The notes: generated by a model not told the origin, from the letters alone. 64,000 nt of DNA from Neocallimastix lanati (nom. inval.) (GCA_016946835.1 JACVTC010000168.1:157501-221500); one strand, 5' to 3'; positions 1 to 10,138 are shown, counted from the first letter of the stretch. Numbers and translations are program-made.

Positions 1-8
1 AAAAAAAA

Positions 9-1340
9 ATGAAGATTAGCGAAATAGCTAAATTATTGCCACGACTTGGTAGTTTCGATAGGGACATAGAATCATGGGCTGAAGAGTTCAATAGGGTAAT
101 GGAACTCTCAGATATTGATGACCCTAGAAAAATGTTTGCTTGGGCAAAAGAATGTGTTCCTGGACGATTAAAAGGAGTAATTGAAGATTTTAAAGAAGAA
201 GATGAAGAGGCTGAAATGATCATATATCCAAGTATTACGGATATTAAAACTGCCATTGAAAAATTTTTAGATATTACTCCTCAAGAAAAATGCTTTAACC
301 TAAAATCACTCAAAATACAAAAGGGTGAATCAATTAAAGACTTTAACTGGAGATACGGTAAATTATACGGATCACTTACTCCAGAAAGTCAAGCATTTAT
401 TACTATTAATGATTACACGGATTCATTATTAAGTCGTCCATATGCTAGAAAGGAAGTAATAACTTCTCAACCAGCTAATTTAGAAGAAGCATTTAAAATA
501 GCTGAACTTGCAGAGACTGCTTCTGAAATGCCCAATAGAAATAGAAATGTCGTTATGTTTACCAATACTTATGGAGGTCTAAATTCTATTTTTCCAAATA
601 ATTATAGTAATAATTATAATAATAGAAATTATGACAATCCTAATAATTATGAATACAATAATTATCGCTCTAATTATAATAATTATAATTATAATAATTA
701 TAATAATTATAATAAAAATAATGGTTATAATCATTCAAATAATTATAATAATAATTATCGAAATTCTTATAATAATAATTATAATAACTCTATTAATAAC
801 AGAAATATAAATCATTTCCGAAATGGTTATAATAGTGGTAATAATTATAATAACAATAATCCAAATTTTAACAACATGAATAATAATTTTAGCAATAATA
901 AAGTACCCGGAATTAAAAATAATTTAAGAAATCAAAATTTTATGTCTAATAATATCAATCTAAATTGTTTTAAATGTCATCAACCTGGTCATAGGATGCA
1001 AGATTGTCCTTATACTTATCAAGAACTAGCTGATATGGAAGCTACTGGAAGACTTAATAACAATAATCTCTACATTACAAATAACAGCAATACAAACAGA
1101 AATCATAACCTAAACAATAATAATAACTATGATGGTAATTATAATATTAGTAATTTAAATAGAAACTCTAAAATTAATACTAATAATGTAAATAATTATA
1201 ACTCAAATGGAAACTTTAATGTTAATACTAATTATAATAATACTAGTTATAACAGTTCAAATCCTAATCATAATAACATAGATCCTATTAATAATAACCA
1301 AAATTTCTTTAATAACAATAATCAACCTTTAAACTTCTAA
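9..1340 (+). CDS. gag: Gag of element A, zinc-knuckle nucleocapsid, Asn-rich
   Basis: 443-residue Gag-like protein that would form the particle shell and bind element RNA. The N-terminal ~170 residues are an ordinary mixed-composition capsid-like domain, alignable by eye with the Gag at 61756-63297 (both open with a short Leu-rich motif, then a W..EF..VM pattern). Residues ~195-310 and ~345-443 are dominated by Asn and Tyr encoded by AAT/TAT runs. A CX2CX4HX4C zinc knuckle (CFKCHQPGHRMQDC) is at residues ~320-333. The start is the first ATG after an A-run. The gene ends at a -1 frameshift signal leading towards pol. Confidence 0.9.
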   Translation: MKISEIAKLLPRLGSFDRDIESWAEEFNRVMELSDIDDPRKMFAWAKECVPGRLKGVIEDFKEEDEEAEMIIYPSITDIKTAIEKFLDITPQEKCFNLKSLKIQKGESIKDFNWRYGKLYGSLTPESQAFITINDYTDSLLSRPYARKEVITSQPANLEEAFKIAELAETASEMPNRNRNVVMFTNTYGGLNSIFPNNYSNNYNNRNYDNPNNYEYNNYRSNYNNYNYNNYNNYNKNNGYNHSNNYNNNYRNSYNNNYNNSINNRNINHFRNGYNSGNNYNNNNPNFNNMNNNFSNNKVPGIKNNLRNQNFMSNNINLNCFKCHQPGHRMQDCPYTYQELADMEATGRLNNNNLYITNNSNTNRNHNLNNNNNYDGNYNISNLNRNSKINTNNVNNYNSNGNFNVNTNYNNTSYNSSNPNHNNIDPINNNQNFFNNNNQPLNF

Positions 1341-1361
1341 ATGGGAGAAGGAATACTTCCA
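1328..1361 (+). promoter_or_regulatory. Programmed -1 frameshift signal between gag and pol (element A)
   Basis: Heptamer TTTAAAC at 1328-1334 sits in the gag frame as T TTA AAC, the canonical X XXY YYZ form. After 7 nt, which include the gag stop at 1338-1340, a hairpin follows: TGGGAG (1342-1347), 8-nt loop, CTTCCA (1356-1361), with one G-T pair. Pol lies in the -1 frame relative to gag. The same layout recurs in elements B and C. Confidence 0.8.
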
Positions 1362-1567
1362 TAAATCAAACCAATACAACTCTTTTAACTAATTCACTTA
1401 CTGGAACTAAGGAATCTTCGAATATAGAAGATAATAAAGAAATAGCCATTGTAGCTGAAAGAAGAAGTAGAAAAACTAATGAAAATAAACCATATAAGAA
1501 AGCAACTAAGAAAAGTTTAAAAGAAAATCCTCAACCAAATAAAGTTCCATCAAATAATCAGGAACAA

Positions 1568-4500
1568 ATGGAAATGGAACCAGAAAGTGAAACTAATAGT
1601 AATAATAAAGGAAATGAAAATCAAAAAGAAACAGAAGCGTTAAATCATCTTGATCCATCTTTTATAAATGAACCCTCAATTGAAGAAGCAAAAAGAAGAA
1701 ACAAGAAAGAAAGAGCAAAAGAAATAAAAGAATTAGCTAAAGAAATACAACTTCCAAGTGAAAAAAAGGTAGAAAAATCCAATAAGGAAAATATTACAAA
1801 AAAATTAAAAATAACAGGAAATCAAGATAATTATAATATAGTGGACGATATTGGAAATAAGTTCGCTAATATTACCATCGGACAGTTGCTCAATATCAAT
1901 CCTAAATTGAGAACTGAATTATCTAAAGCCTTAAAGTTTACAACAATTATAGAAGATGAAGAAACAATCTTATCAACAATTAAGAAAGATAAGATTGTAA
2001 AAATAAAATGTAAGGTAGAAAACGTAGAAACTACAGTATATTTAGATTCCTGTTCTTCTATTAATATGATCACCAAAACCTTCATGATAAATAATAAAAT
2101 TCCATTTAAACCAATTTCTGCTATTAAAGAAACTTTATATCAAGCTTGTACTAATACCACGCTCATTTCAAAATTATATGAAATAGAAATAACAATTGGA
2201 AATATTACTTCTAAGGAAATCTTTAGATTGGTTGAAAAAGATGATATTTTCCAAGTATTAATTGGTGTGGATGCGCTAGCTAGAATGAAGATTATTATGG
2301 ACTTCTCTGATCACACCTTGTATCAAAAAACAGATGAGATACGAAAGATAGGAAGTTTTGAAAGTGTGACGGAAATAGAAGATGAAGAAGATGATATTAA
2401 AGATGAATTCGAAGAAGAATTGAATAAAGATGTGCTAGTTGATTATTTATTAACCACCGAAGATAAATATATTCAAATTTTATATGAAGAAAATAATGAT
2501 AATAATGATATTAATAATTCCTTTGGAAATCATAATGATAAAGATGGAAATAATTTTTGCAATATAAATAATAATGATAATTATTTAAAGAATGTATTTG
2601 GATGTAAAATTAATAATGATAAAATTTCTAAAATTTATAATAATAATTGTTCTTCTAATAAAGATATTAATAATAATAATACTAACAAAAATTTTAATAC
2701 TATAAATAATCATGATAATCCAAATGAAATTAATATCGATAATAATAATAATATCGAAAATTTTTCTAATAAAAATTTTTCTAGTAAAAATCTATCTAAT
2801 AAAAATTTTAATAGTAAAAATTTTTCTAATAAAATTTTTAATAATAGAATTAATAATATTTTTGAAAAACCTATTAATAAAAATAATATCAATAATTCGA
2901 TTAGTATTAATAATAAAAATTGTTCTTCTGAAAATTTTAATAATAAAAATAATATTAATAATTTCTCTAAAAATTTATATGATGTTAATAATACTGATAA
3001 TATTTCTAAAGATTTAGATAATATTAATAATATTTATGAAAACTTAAATAGCATTAATAATACTAATAATCCTTATAATATTTTTGGAAATAAAAATAAT
3101 ATTAATAATTTTTCTGAAATTTTTAATAAAAATAATATTAATAATCTTTCTGAAAACCTTAATAAAAATAATATTAATACTGATAAACCTTCTGAAAATT
3201 TTTGTAATGATAATAATGATAATATAGTTTCTAAAGATGTTGATAATACTATTAGTGATAAAAATTTTTCCACAATTTTTAATGAAGATGTTAATAATAA
3301 AAATTCTTTCGAAATTAATCATCATGTTAAAGATATTAATGATTTCGTTATAAGTGGTAACAAAAAAGATAATAAAAACTCTTTACAAAATAATTATTCT
3401 TTATTAACAAAAATAAATGAAATTAATGATAAAAAGAATTATGAAAACAGTGTAATCAAAAATATTGATATTTCTATTGAAAATACTGTTAAGAATTTTA
3501 AAAGTGTAAAGGAAATAACTATTCATGAAATTGCGGCGAAAGCAGCAACAAAAATTAGAAACAAACTAAAGTTTTTATTATTAAATAATATAAATGTATT
3601 GGCACTTGATACAGATGATTTAGGTAAATCGAAATTACTAAGTCATAAAATAAAAATCATAAGTGGTCGAATGCCAATTAAACAAAGAATGTATCGAGTA
3701 GCAAATAAGAAACAAATGAGTATACTAAGAGAAGAAATAAGTAAATTATTAAGAAATGGATTGATAGAACCTTCAAAATCATCATGGTCGTTCCCAGTTA
3801 TTCTCGTTCCTAAAAAGAATGGTAAATGGAGAATGGTAGTGGATTATAGAAAATTAAATGATATTACTATCAAAGACGCATATCCTTTACCTTATATAGA
3901 AGAAATATTATTTTCTATAGGCAATAAAGTTAAGTACTTAACCACGCTTGACTTATTTTCTGGTTTCCATCAGATTCCTATGGAAAAAGAAGACAAAGAT
4001 AAAACTTGCTTTACAACAATGTTTGGAAAAAATAATTACAAAGTTATGCCATTCGGACTTTGTAATGCTCCTGCAACTTTCCAACGTGAAATGAACAGAA
4101 TATTCTTGCCTTTAATTGGTAAATGTATGTTCATTTATATGGATGATTTAGTAATATTTTCTGATACCTTGGAACAACACATATTGGATCTGCAAAAAGT
4201 TTTTGATATTATTAAAGAAAATGGTCTAAAGGCTAATTTATCAAAATGCCATTTTATTAAACAAGAAGTTGAAGTATTAGGCCATATTTTATTTACAGAA
4301 GGTATAAAGCCAGTACCCAAAAAGGTAGATGTAATATCCAAATGGGAATCACCTAAAAATATTACTCAATTAAGATCTTTCTTAGGTGCAATTGGATATT
4401 ATAGAAAATTTATTAAAGATTTTGCTATAATTGCTCAACCATTATTTAAACTATTAAAGAAAAATATAAAATATATCTGGGATGATATAACTGAAGAAAG

Positions 4501-6880
4501 ATTTAAAATTCTTAAGGAAAAACTTATTGAAGCTCCTATTCTTAAATATCCAGATTATGATAAACAATTTTTAATTAGAACGGATGCTTCATTAGATGGA
4601 ATAGGTGGTGTATTAATGCAGAAAGATAAAGATAACATCGAACATCCAATTCTATACATTAGTAGATCTTTAAAACCTACTGAAATAAATTATAGTATTA
4701 CTGATTTAGAAGGCACAGCTGCTTATTATTGTTGTTTAAAATTTAAACCATATTTTAGTGGTAATAAATATGATACTATTTTATATACTGATCATAAACC
4801 TTTAATAGGCTTATTTAATAATAAAGAACCAAATAATGCTCGTCAAGCTAGATGGGTTATAACTTTTAGTATGTTAAAAATTGTAGTTAAATATGAACAA
4901 GGAAAGAAAAATGTTATTGCTGATGCACTTTCTCGATTAATTCCTGACTCTAAAAATATTAATAAAGAAATTAAAAATAATACTTTGTTTATTCATTTGA
5001 ATAATAATGAAAATATTAATTACGATTCTATTGAAAATATAAATAGAATGAATAATACAAATAAAAATGATTATCCTTTAAATAATATTTCTGAAGAAAA
5101 TAATTATGTTAATTTTAATAAAAATAATTTAGATAATAATATAATTAATTCTTTAAATAAATTAAATAATAATAATAATAATAATAATAATAATTATATT
5201 TTTAAAAATTTAAATAATAATTCCAGTGTTAATAGTTATTATGAAAAATTTAATAATAATAATAATAATAATAATGACAAAAATTTTTATTTAGAAAATT
5301 TTGATAATAATTGTAATAATAGTAGTAACGATATTAAAAAATTTTCAAAGGAATTTTGTAACCTTAATCAAAATAATATTAAAAATATTTCTGAAAAACT
5401 TAATTATAACAATATTAATAAAAATTGTATTAAAAATTTTTATGAAAATAATTTTGATAAAAATCCTTTAATTAATATTTCTGAAAATTCTTATAATAAA
5501 AATCTTAATATATGTAATTCTAAAATTAATGATAACTATAATGAAAATAATATTAATTTAAATAAAAGTAAAGATAATAATAATTTGGAAAATTATTATA
5601 TTTTAAATAAAGATTCCATTGAAAATAATTTTAATGAAAATGAAATAATTTTTGTTACAACTAATGATGACAGTAATAATACTGAAGTTGAAGAATTAAA
5701 TAATAGTATTGCTATTAAAGAATATTTGAAAAAGAAAATAATTATTATAGATAATATTAAATATTTTAAAGACGAAGAAAATATTCGTAAATTTGTCGAA
5801 AACAAAGAAGAGAAAATAGAACTATTATTAGCTGCGCATAGTGTTGGACATGAAGGCTATTATAAAACATACGATAGACTTAAAAGGAAATATTATTGGG
5901 AAAACATGTCCAAAGATGTAGAATTACTTGTTAAAACTTGCCATGATTGTCAAATGAACAGACCACAACCAATTAATAGAGGTACTGAATCATTTGCTAC
6001 TAAACCAGGTTTACCCTTTACTCGAGTTGGTTTAGACATTATAGGACCCTTACCTATCACTAAATCAAATAATAAATACATAATTGTTTTAGTTGATTAT
6101 TTTACAAAATGGGTAGAAGCCGAACCATTTCCTACAATTGAATCTAAAGACGTTATTAAGTTTCTTACTAATGTATTTTCTCGACATGGCATTCCTGAAA
6201 TTTTAATCACTGATAATGGTCCGCAATTTACTTCCAATGCTACAAAAGGATTTTTAGATTTATATAATGTTTATGTTCATTACATCAGTACTTACCATCC
6301 TGAAAGTAATGGCCAAGTTGAAAATAGAAATAGAGAAATTATAAAATATATTAGACTACTTGGAGGAACAGAAAAGAATTGGGATGAAATTCTTCCAGTT
6401 GCTTTATGGGCCTTAAGAACTTGCAAAAGTGAAGTTACAAAATTTTCTAGTTTTGAACTCTTATATGGTAGAACTGATCTACAACCATTCGAATTAACAA
6501 TTGAATATAATGATAGAAATATAAATGAAACCTTTGATGAATATTTAATTAGAAAATTTACAACACATCATAAATGGATTATGGAAGCCACTGCTAATAT
6601 TGATAATGCTAATAAATTATGGGAAAATAGAAGAAAACAACAAAAATCTATGAATACTGTTTTTGAACCAGGGGACTTAGTTTTAGTTAGAAATTTTTCA
6701 AGAAGAAAGTTAGACCCCTTTTACACTGGTCCTTTTAGAATTGTTCAAATGAATTATAATACCGCTTGTATTTGTGATATTTACACTGGTGAAATAGCTG
6801 ACAGAAATGTACACCAGAAAAATCTTGTTCATTATTATACTTGGTATAATCAGACTTCAGGGGACGAAGTCTCATCTTAA
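1568..6880 (+). CDS. pol: Pol polyprotein of element A (PR-RT-RH-IN)
   Basis: About 1770 residues from the first ATG; the frame is already open upstream to the end of gag, so the ATG at 1568 need not be the true start. Domains in order: retropepsin-like region around residue ~155-250; RT with the MPFGL and YMDD motifs (YMDD near residue 857); RNase H with an RTDAS motif and a YTDHKPL motif; integrase with an HHCC-type zinc finger (starting HSVGHEG, residue ~1424), a DDE core including GLDIIGPL, TDNGPQF and HPESNGQVENR, and a GPF-type tail. Two Asn-rich blocks separate domains: residues ~300-640 (protease to RT) and ~1125-1390 (RNase H to integrase). They make the protein several hundred residues longer than the homologue in element C. 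Confidence 0.93.
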   Translation: MEMEPESETNSNNKGNENQKETEALNHLDPSFINEPSIEEAKRRNKKERAKEIKELAKEIQLPSEKKVEKSNKENITKKLKITGNQDNYNIVDDIGNKFANITIGQLLNINPKLRTELSKALKFTTIIEDEETILSTIKKDKIVKIKCKVENVETTVYLDSCSSINMITKTFMINNKIPFKPISAIKETLYQACTNTTLISKLYEIEITIGNITSKEIFRLVEKDDIFQVLIGVDALARMKIIMDFSDHTLYQKTDEIRKIGSFESVTEIEDEEDDIKDEFEEELNKDVLVDYLLTTEDKYIQILYEENNDNNDINNSFGNHNDKDGNNFCNINNNDNYLKNVFGCKINNDKISKIYNNNCSSNKDINNNNTNKNFNTINNHDNPNEINIDNNNNIENFSNKNFSSKNLSNKNFNSKNFSNKIFNNRINNIFEKPINKNNINNSISINNKNCSSENFNNKNNINNFSKNLYDVNNTDNISKDLDNINNIYENLNSINNTNNPYNIFGNKNNINNFSEIFNKNNINNLSENLNKNNINTDKPSENFCNDNNDNIVSKDVDNTISDKNFSTIFNEDVNNKNSFEINHHVKDINDFVISGNKKDNKNSLQNNYSLLTKINEINDKKNYENSVIKNIDISIENTVKNFKSVKEITIHEIAAKAATKIRNKLKFLLLNNINVLALDTDDLGKSKLLSHKIKIISGRMPIKQRMYRVANKKQMSILREEISKLLRNGLIEPSKSSWSFPVILVPKKNGKWRMVVDYRKLNDITIKDAYPLPYIEEILFSIGNKVKYLTTLDLFSGFHQIPMEKEDKDKTCFTTMFGKNNYKVMPFGLCNAPATFQREMNRIFLPLIGKCMFIYMDDLVIFSDTLEQHILDLQKVFDIIKENGLKANLSKCHFIKQEVEVLGHILFTEGIKPVPKKVDVISKWESPKNITQLRSFLGAIGYYRKFIKDFAIIAQPLFKLLKKNIKYIWDDITEERFKILKEKLIEAPILKYPDYDKQFLIRTDASLDGIGGVLMQKDKDNIEHPILYISRSLKPTEINYSITDLEGTAAYYCCLKFKPYFSGNKYDTILYTDHKPLIGLFNNKEPNNARQARWVITFSMLKIVVKYEQGKKNVIADALSRLIPDSKNINKEIKNNTLFIHLNNNENINYDSIENINRMNNTNKNDYPLNNISEENNYVNFNKNNLDNNIINSLNKLNNNNNNNNNNYIFKNLNNNSSVNSYYEKFNNNNNNNNDKNFYLENFDNNCNNSSNDIKKFSKEFCNLNQNNIKNISEKLNYNNINKNCIKNFYENNFDKNPLINISENSYNKNLNICNSKINDNYNENNINLNKSKDNNNLENYYILNKDSIENNFNENEIIFVTTNDDSNNTEVEELNNSIAIKEYLKKKIIIIDNIKYFKDEENIRKFVENKEEKIELLLAAHSVGHEGYYKTYDRLKRKYYWENMSKDVELLVKTCHDCQMNRPQPINRGTESFATKPGLPFTRVGLDIIGPLPITKSNNKYIIVLVDYFTKWVEAEPFPTIESKDVIKFLTNVFSRHGIPEILITDNGPQFTSNATKGFLDLYNVYVHYISTYHPESNGQVENRNREIIKYIRLLGGTEKNWDEILPVALWALRTCKSEVTKFSSFELLYGRTDLQPFELTIEYNDRNINETFDEYLIRKFTTHHKWIMEATANIDNANKLWENRRKQQKSMNTVFEPGDLVLVRNFSRRKLDPFYTGPFRIVQMNYNTACICDIYTGEIADRNVHQKNLVHYYTWYNQTSGDEVSS

Positions 6881-6890
6881 GCGGGGAGAT
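6879..6890 (+). other. Polypurine tract of element A
   Basis: A G-rich purine run ending two bases before the TG of the 3' LTR, at the position where plus-strand DNA synthesis is primed in LTR elements. Equivalent G-rich tracts precede the 3' LTRs at 15036, 46543 and 63629. Confidence 0.7.
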
Positions 6891-6892
6891 TA

Positions 6893-8539
6893 TGATACGG
6901 GGTGTCACTAAATACCTTGTATTTCCTATTAAATACTCTTAATAATAATAAAATAAAATTATTATTAAATATTCTTATTAAAATCTTTTATTAATATCAA
7001 ATATAATAAAAATTATTATTAAATATTCTTATTAAAATCTTTTATTAATATTAAATATAATAAAAATTATTATTAAATATTCTTATAAAATTCTTTTATT
7101 AATATTAAATATAATAAAAATTATTATTAAATATTCTTATAAATTTCTTTTATTAATATCAAATATAATAAAAATTATTATTAAATATTCTTATTAAATA
7201 TTCTTTTATTAATATCAAATATAATAAAAATTATTATTAAATATTCTTATAAATTTCCTTTATTAATATTAAATATAATAAAAATTATTATTAAATATTC
7301 TTATAAAAATCTTTTATTAATATTAAATATAATAAAAATTATTATTAAATATTCTTATAAATTTCCTTTATTAATATTAAATATAATAAAAATTATTATT
7401 AAATATTCTTATAAAAATCTTTTATTAATATTAAATATAATAAAAATTATTATTAAATATTCTTATAAATTTCCTTTATTAATATTAAATATAATAAAAA
7501 TTATTATTAAATATTCTTATAAAAATCTTTTATTAATATTAAATATAATAAAAATTATTATTAAATATTCTTATAAATTTCCTTTATTAATATTAAATAT
7601 AATAAAAATTATTATTAAATATTCTTATTAAAATCTTTTATTAATATCAAATATAATAAAAATTATTATTAAATATTCTTATTAAAATCTTTTATAATAA
7701 AAATTATTATTAAATATTCTTATAAAATTCTTTTATTAATATTAAATATAATAAAAATTATTATTAAATATTCTTATTAAAATCTTTTATTAATATCAAA
7801 TCTAATAAAAATAATTATTAAATATTTTATTAATATTAAATATAATAAAAATTATTACTAAATATTCTTATTAAAAATTATATAATATTTAAATCATTAC
7901 TAATTCTTATTTTTATATTAAGAATAATAAAAACCTATTTCAATAAATATTTGATGTAAAATACAGAATTATAAGTTTCTGTATAATATTTTCTAAAACC
8001 TTTGAAATAAACTAAAAATAAATCAAAAATCAAAAATAAATTAAATCTTTATTAAAAATAAAAATGAACTAAAATACAGAATTTCAATAATAAAAAAATG
8101 ATCTAAAATACAGAAAATATCAATTCTGTATAATTCTCTCTCTGAAAAACAATATCAAGAAGAAGCTACCGCCCGGAATGCCCTTCGTGATACAATCTCT
8201 AAATTAATTTTTTATATTTTAATTTAATAAATGTTATTTTTTTTTTTTAAAAAATAATTTAAAATAATAGTTAAAAATTAAAATAAAATAGTTATAATAG
8301 TTTTTTTTATAAAGAATATATTAATAATAAATAAAATGTATTAAAATAAAAGTATAAAAAGAAGAATAAATTTCTTTCTTTTTAATACGGGAACAAATAA
8401 TTTTAATTTTAAATTTAAATAAAGAATATTTTAAAATTTAATTTTTTTCTTGTTTCCAAATTTATTTTTATAGTTATGTGTTAATATTTATTTTTTTTTT
8501 GTTTTGAATATCTTAGTGTTTCAACCCCAGCCCGTATCA
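6893..8539 (+). repeat. 3' LTR of element A
   Basis: Starts TGATACGGGG and ends CCCGTATCA, so the ends are 9-bp inverted repeats of TG...CA type. A close relative is the LTR at 59653-61543, which matches over most of its length apart from the number of minisatellite units and a nested solo LTR. It is long (1647 bp), mostly because of the minisatellite at 6945-7870. The last ~60 bp, including AACCCCAGCCCGTATCA, are the least AT-rich part and well conserved between the two copies. Confidence 0.9.
6945..7870 (+). repeat. 53-54 bp minisatellite inside the LTR of element A
   Basis: About 17 head-to-tail units of 53-54 bp built on AATAAAAATTATTATTAAA followed by TATTCTTAT and a variable TTTCCTTTATTAATA part. 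Two unit variants alternate for much of the array. The related LTR at 59653 has only about 8 units (60418-60870). Confidence 0.9.
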
Positions 8540-9321
8540 TTTGTGTGTAATAATTTCTATAAATTATAGGAATTATTATTTATAATTAATATTAACTAAA
8601 CTATTAAGATTAAATAAAAATTAAAATAAAAATTAAAATAAAAATAAGAATTTAATACTTATCTTTAAAATTAGAGCTTATTATAAGAAAATATAATAGA
8701 CCTTAAATGAAAGAGAAATAAAATATGTTTTTATCAAAAGAACTTTATTAATCTATTTTATTATTAAATATTTTATTATTTTTTTTGACAAATTTTAAAA
8801 TAACTATTTTATATTAATTGAAATATTAATGTCTTTTATTGTTATTATATTTTTCTTAAAATAATAACTCTTGATTTTCTAAAGACGAAAATCAACAGCT
8901 ATTTATATTTTTACAAAAATAAATGTATTTTTCTAATCTTAACAATGATTCTTTCCAGAAAAAGATTAGAAGAAAAAACTGGAAAGATTTTTGATCAATA
9001 ATCTATACTTATTGATCATCGTGTTATTAAATAAAACCAATTATAATTAATCGGAAAAACTTTAATAACCGATTTTAATAACTAAAAGAATTAAAAAGAA
9101 AAAGGATAAAATAATGCAGAAATTTTATTAAATACATTTTTTCTATGAAATAATACAGAAGTTATATTAAATACATTTTTTCATATAACAATTAATACAT
9201 TAATTGGTATAATTGTTTTTAAATGAAATAAATTTTTTTAAAGAATAATAATTATGAAATAATTATTAATTAATAAGAAATAGAAATAAATTATAAAAAT
9301 TTATATCAATTTCTTACATTG
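8540..9321. other. AT-rich spacer between elements A and B
   Basis: No gene seen. The first ~35 bp (TTTGTGTGTAATAATTTC...) resemble the start of the LTR family at 24517 and 58323, so element A's 3' end may abut a relic of that family. The middle holds the palindrome cluster at 8841-9074. At 9111-9186 there is a 39-bp tandem duplication containing AAATACATTTTTTC. Confidence 0.5.
8841..9074 (+). repeat. Palindrome/pseudoknot cluster, copy 1
   Basis: Successive inverted repeats: 8841-8848/8861-8868 (8 bp); 8871-8879/8887-8895 (9 bp, 7-nt loop); an imperfect hairpin at 8901-8924; then two interleaved helices, 8931-8940/8962-8971 (10 bp) and 8950-8958/8979-8987 (9 bp), which is pseudoknot topology; 8992-9001/9009-9018 (10 bp); and a second interleaved pair, 9023-9031/9061-9069 and 9049-9054/9069-9074. 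Except for the hairpin at 8901-8924 the stems are perfect. A diverged copy with the same order lies on the minus strand at 50497-50758. Function unknown; it could act as RNA or as extruded DNA hairpins. Confidence 0.7.
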
Positions 9322-9724
9322 TGGTACAAGACCAATTGAAATCCATAAAATTAATATAGCCTTAGAGTGGAAAATAAATATTAATAATTATAAATATAGT
9401 GTAAAGTTGTACAAAAATTTAATGTATTAAATTTTTAAAATATATAGAAATTAGAAATAATTTAATTTAAAAATAGAGGTTAAATAGTTTAACTAAAAAT
9501 AAAAAAAAAAAAATATAATTTCGAGATTTAGTGAGATCTCAATTTAGGGAAATTGAGATCAAGAGAAATTGAGAATTAAAATTTTATAATAAATAAAGAG
9601 ATAATTAAATAAAATAATATTTAAGAAAGAAATTAAATATTTTAATAATAATAAATTATTGTGTATTAATTGGAATATTAGAATATTTACCTTAAATAAA
9701 TTAGGAGTTCGATGTAATGGACCA
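9322..9724 (+). repeat. 5' LTR of element B
   Basis: Begins TGGTACAAGACCAATTGAAA, matching the 3' LTR start at 15036 (TGGTACGAGACCAATTGAAA), and I place the end at ...AATGGACCA (9724), followed a few bases on by TTGGCGAGCTATGC, a plausible tRNA primer site. The end position is an estimate because the 3' LTR is truncated. A perfect 11-bp palindrome lies at 9535-9545/9550-9560 with a 4-nt loop. Confidence 0.65.
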
Positions 9725-9999
9725 AGAAAGTTGGCGAGCTATGCAGGACCATACATCGAAGTAAATATTACTAATGAAAACATTTAATACTTTAATAATT
9801 ATAACTAAGATAAATATATAAGTTTGAAATCATATAAAAAATATTTATAATAAACAAAAAAATAATTAAATTAAATTGTAAACAAATAAACAAACAAAAA
9901 AAAAATATAAAAAAAAAATAATTATCATAATAACAATAATAATAATAATAATTATAAGAGTAATTATATAATAACTAAAAGTAAACAAACCGAGTAACA

Positions 10000-10040
<41 letters not shown>

Positions 10041-10138
10041 AATAAATAAAAGTAAACAAACCGAGGAACAAAAATAAAAAAATAAACAAAAAAAAAAAAA
10101 AAAAAAAAAAATAAACATTAAAAAAAAAAATAAACAAA

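Larger units (their letters stand above)
1..8539 (+). mobile_element. Ty3/Gypsy LTR retrotransposon A (5' LTR outside window)
   Basis: Metavirus-like element with gag at 9-1340, pol at 1568-6880, a purine tract and a 3' LTR at 6893-8539. The window opens a few bases before the gag start, so the 5' LTR and primer site are not visible. Pol order is protease, RT, RNase H, integrase, which is the Ty3/Gypsy order; the integrase tail has a GPF motif and no chromodomain that I can see. Both coding regions are open throughout, so the visible part looks whole and probably young. Large Asn-rich stretches lie inside both proteins. Confidence 0.93.

Noticed and set aside
2710-3325. Several open frames opposite or out of frame with pol of element A
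   Set aside because: Shadows of the Asn-rich coding region; composition follows from AAT/ATT repeats.
8841-9074. Hammerhead or other known self-cleaving ribozyme in the palindrome cluster
   Set aside because: No CTGATGA/GAAA core and no other ribozyme signature I can recognise.
8841-9074. Mitochondrial insertion (hairpin elements as in chytrid mtDNA)
   Set aside because: If the host is an anaerobic gut fungus it has hydrogenosomes without a genome, and no mitochondrial gene is nearby.
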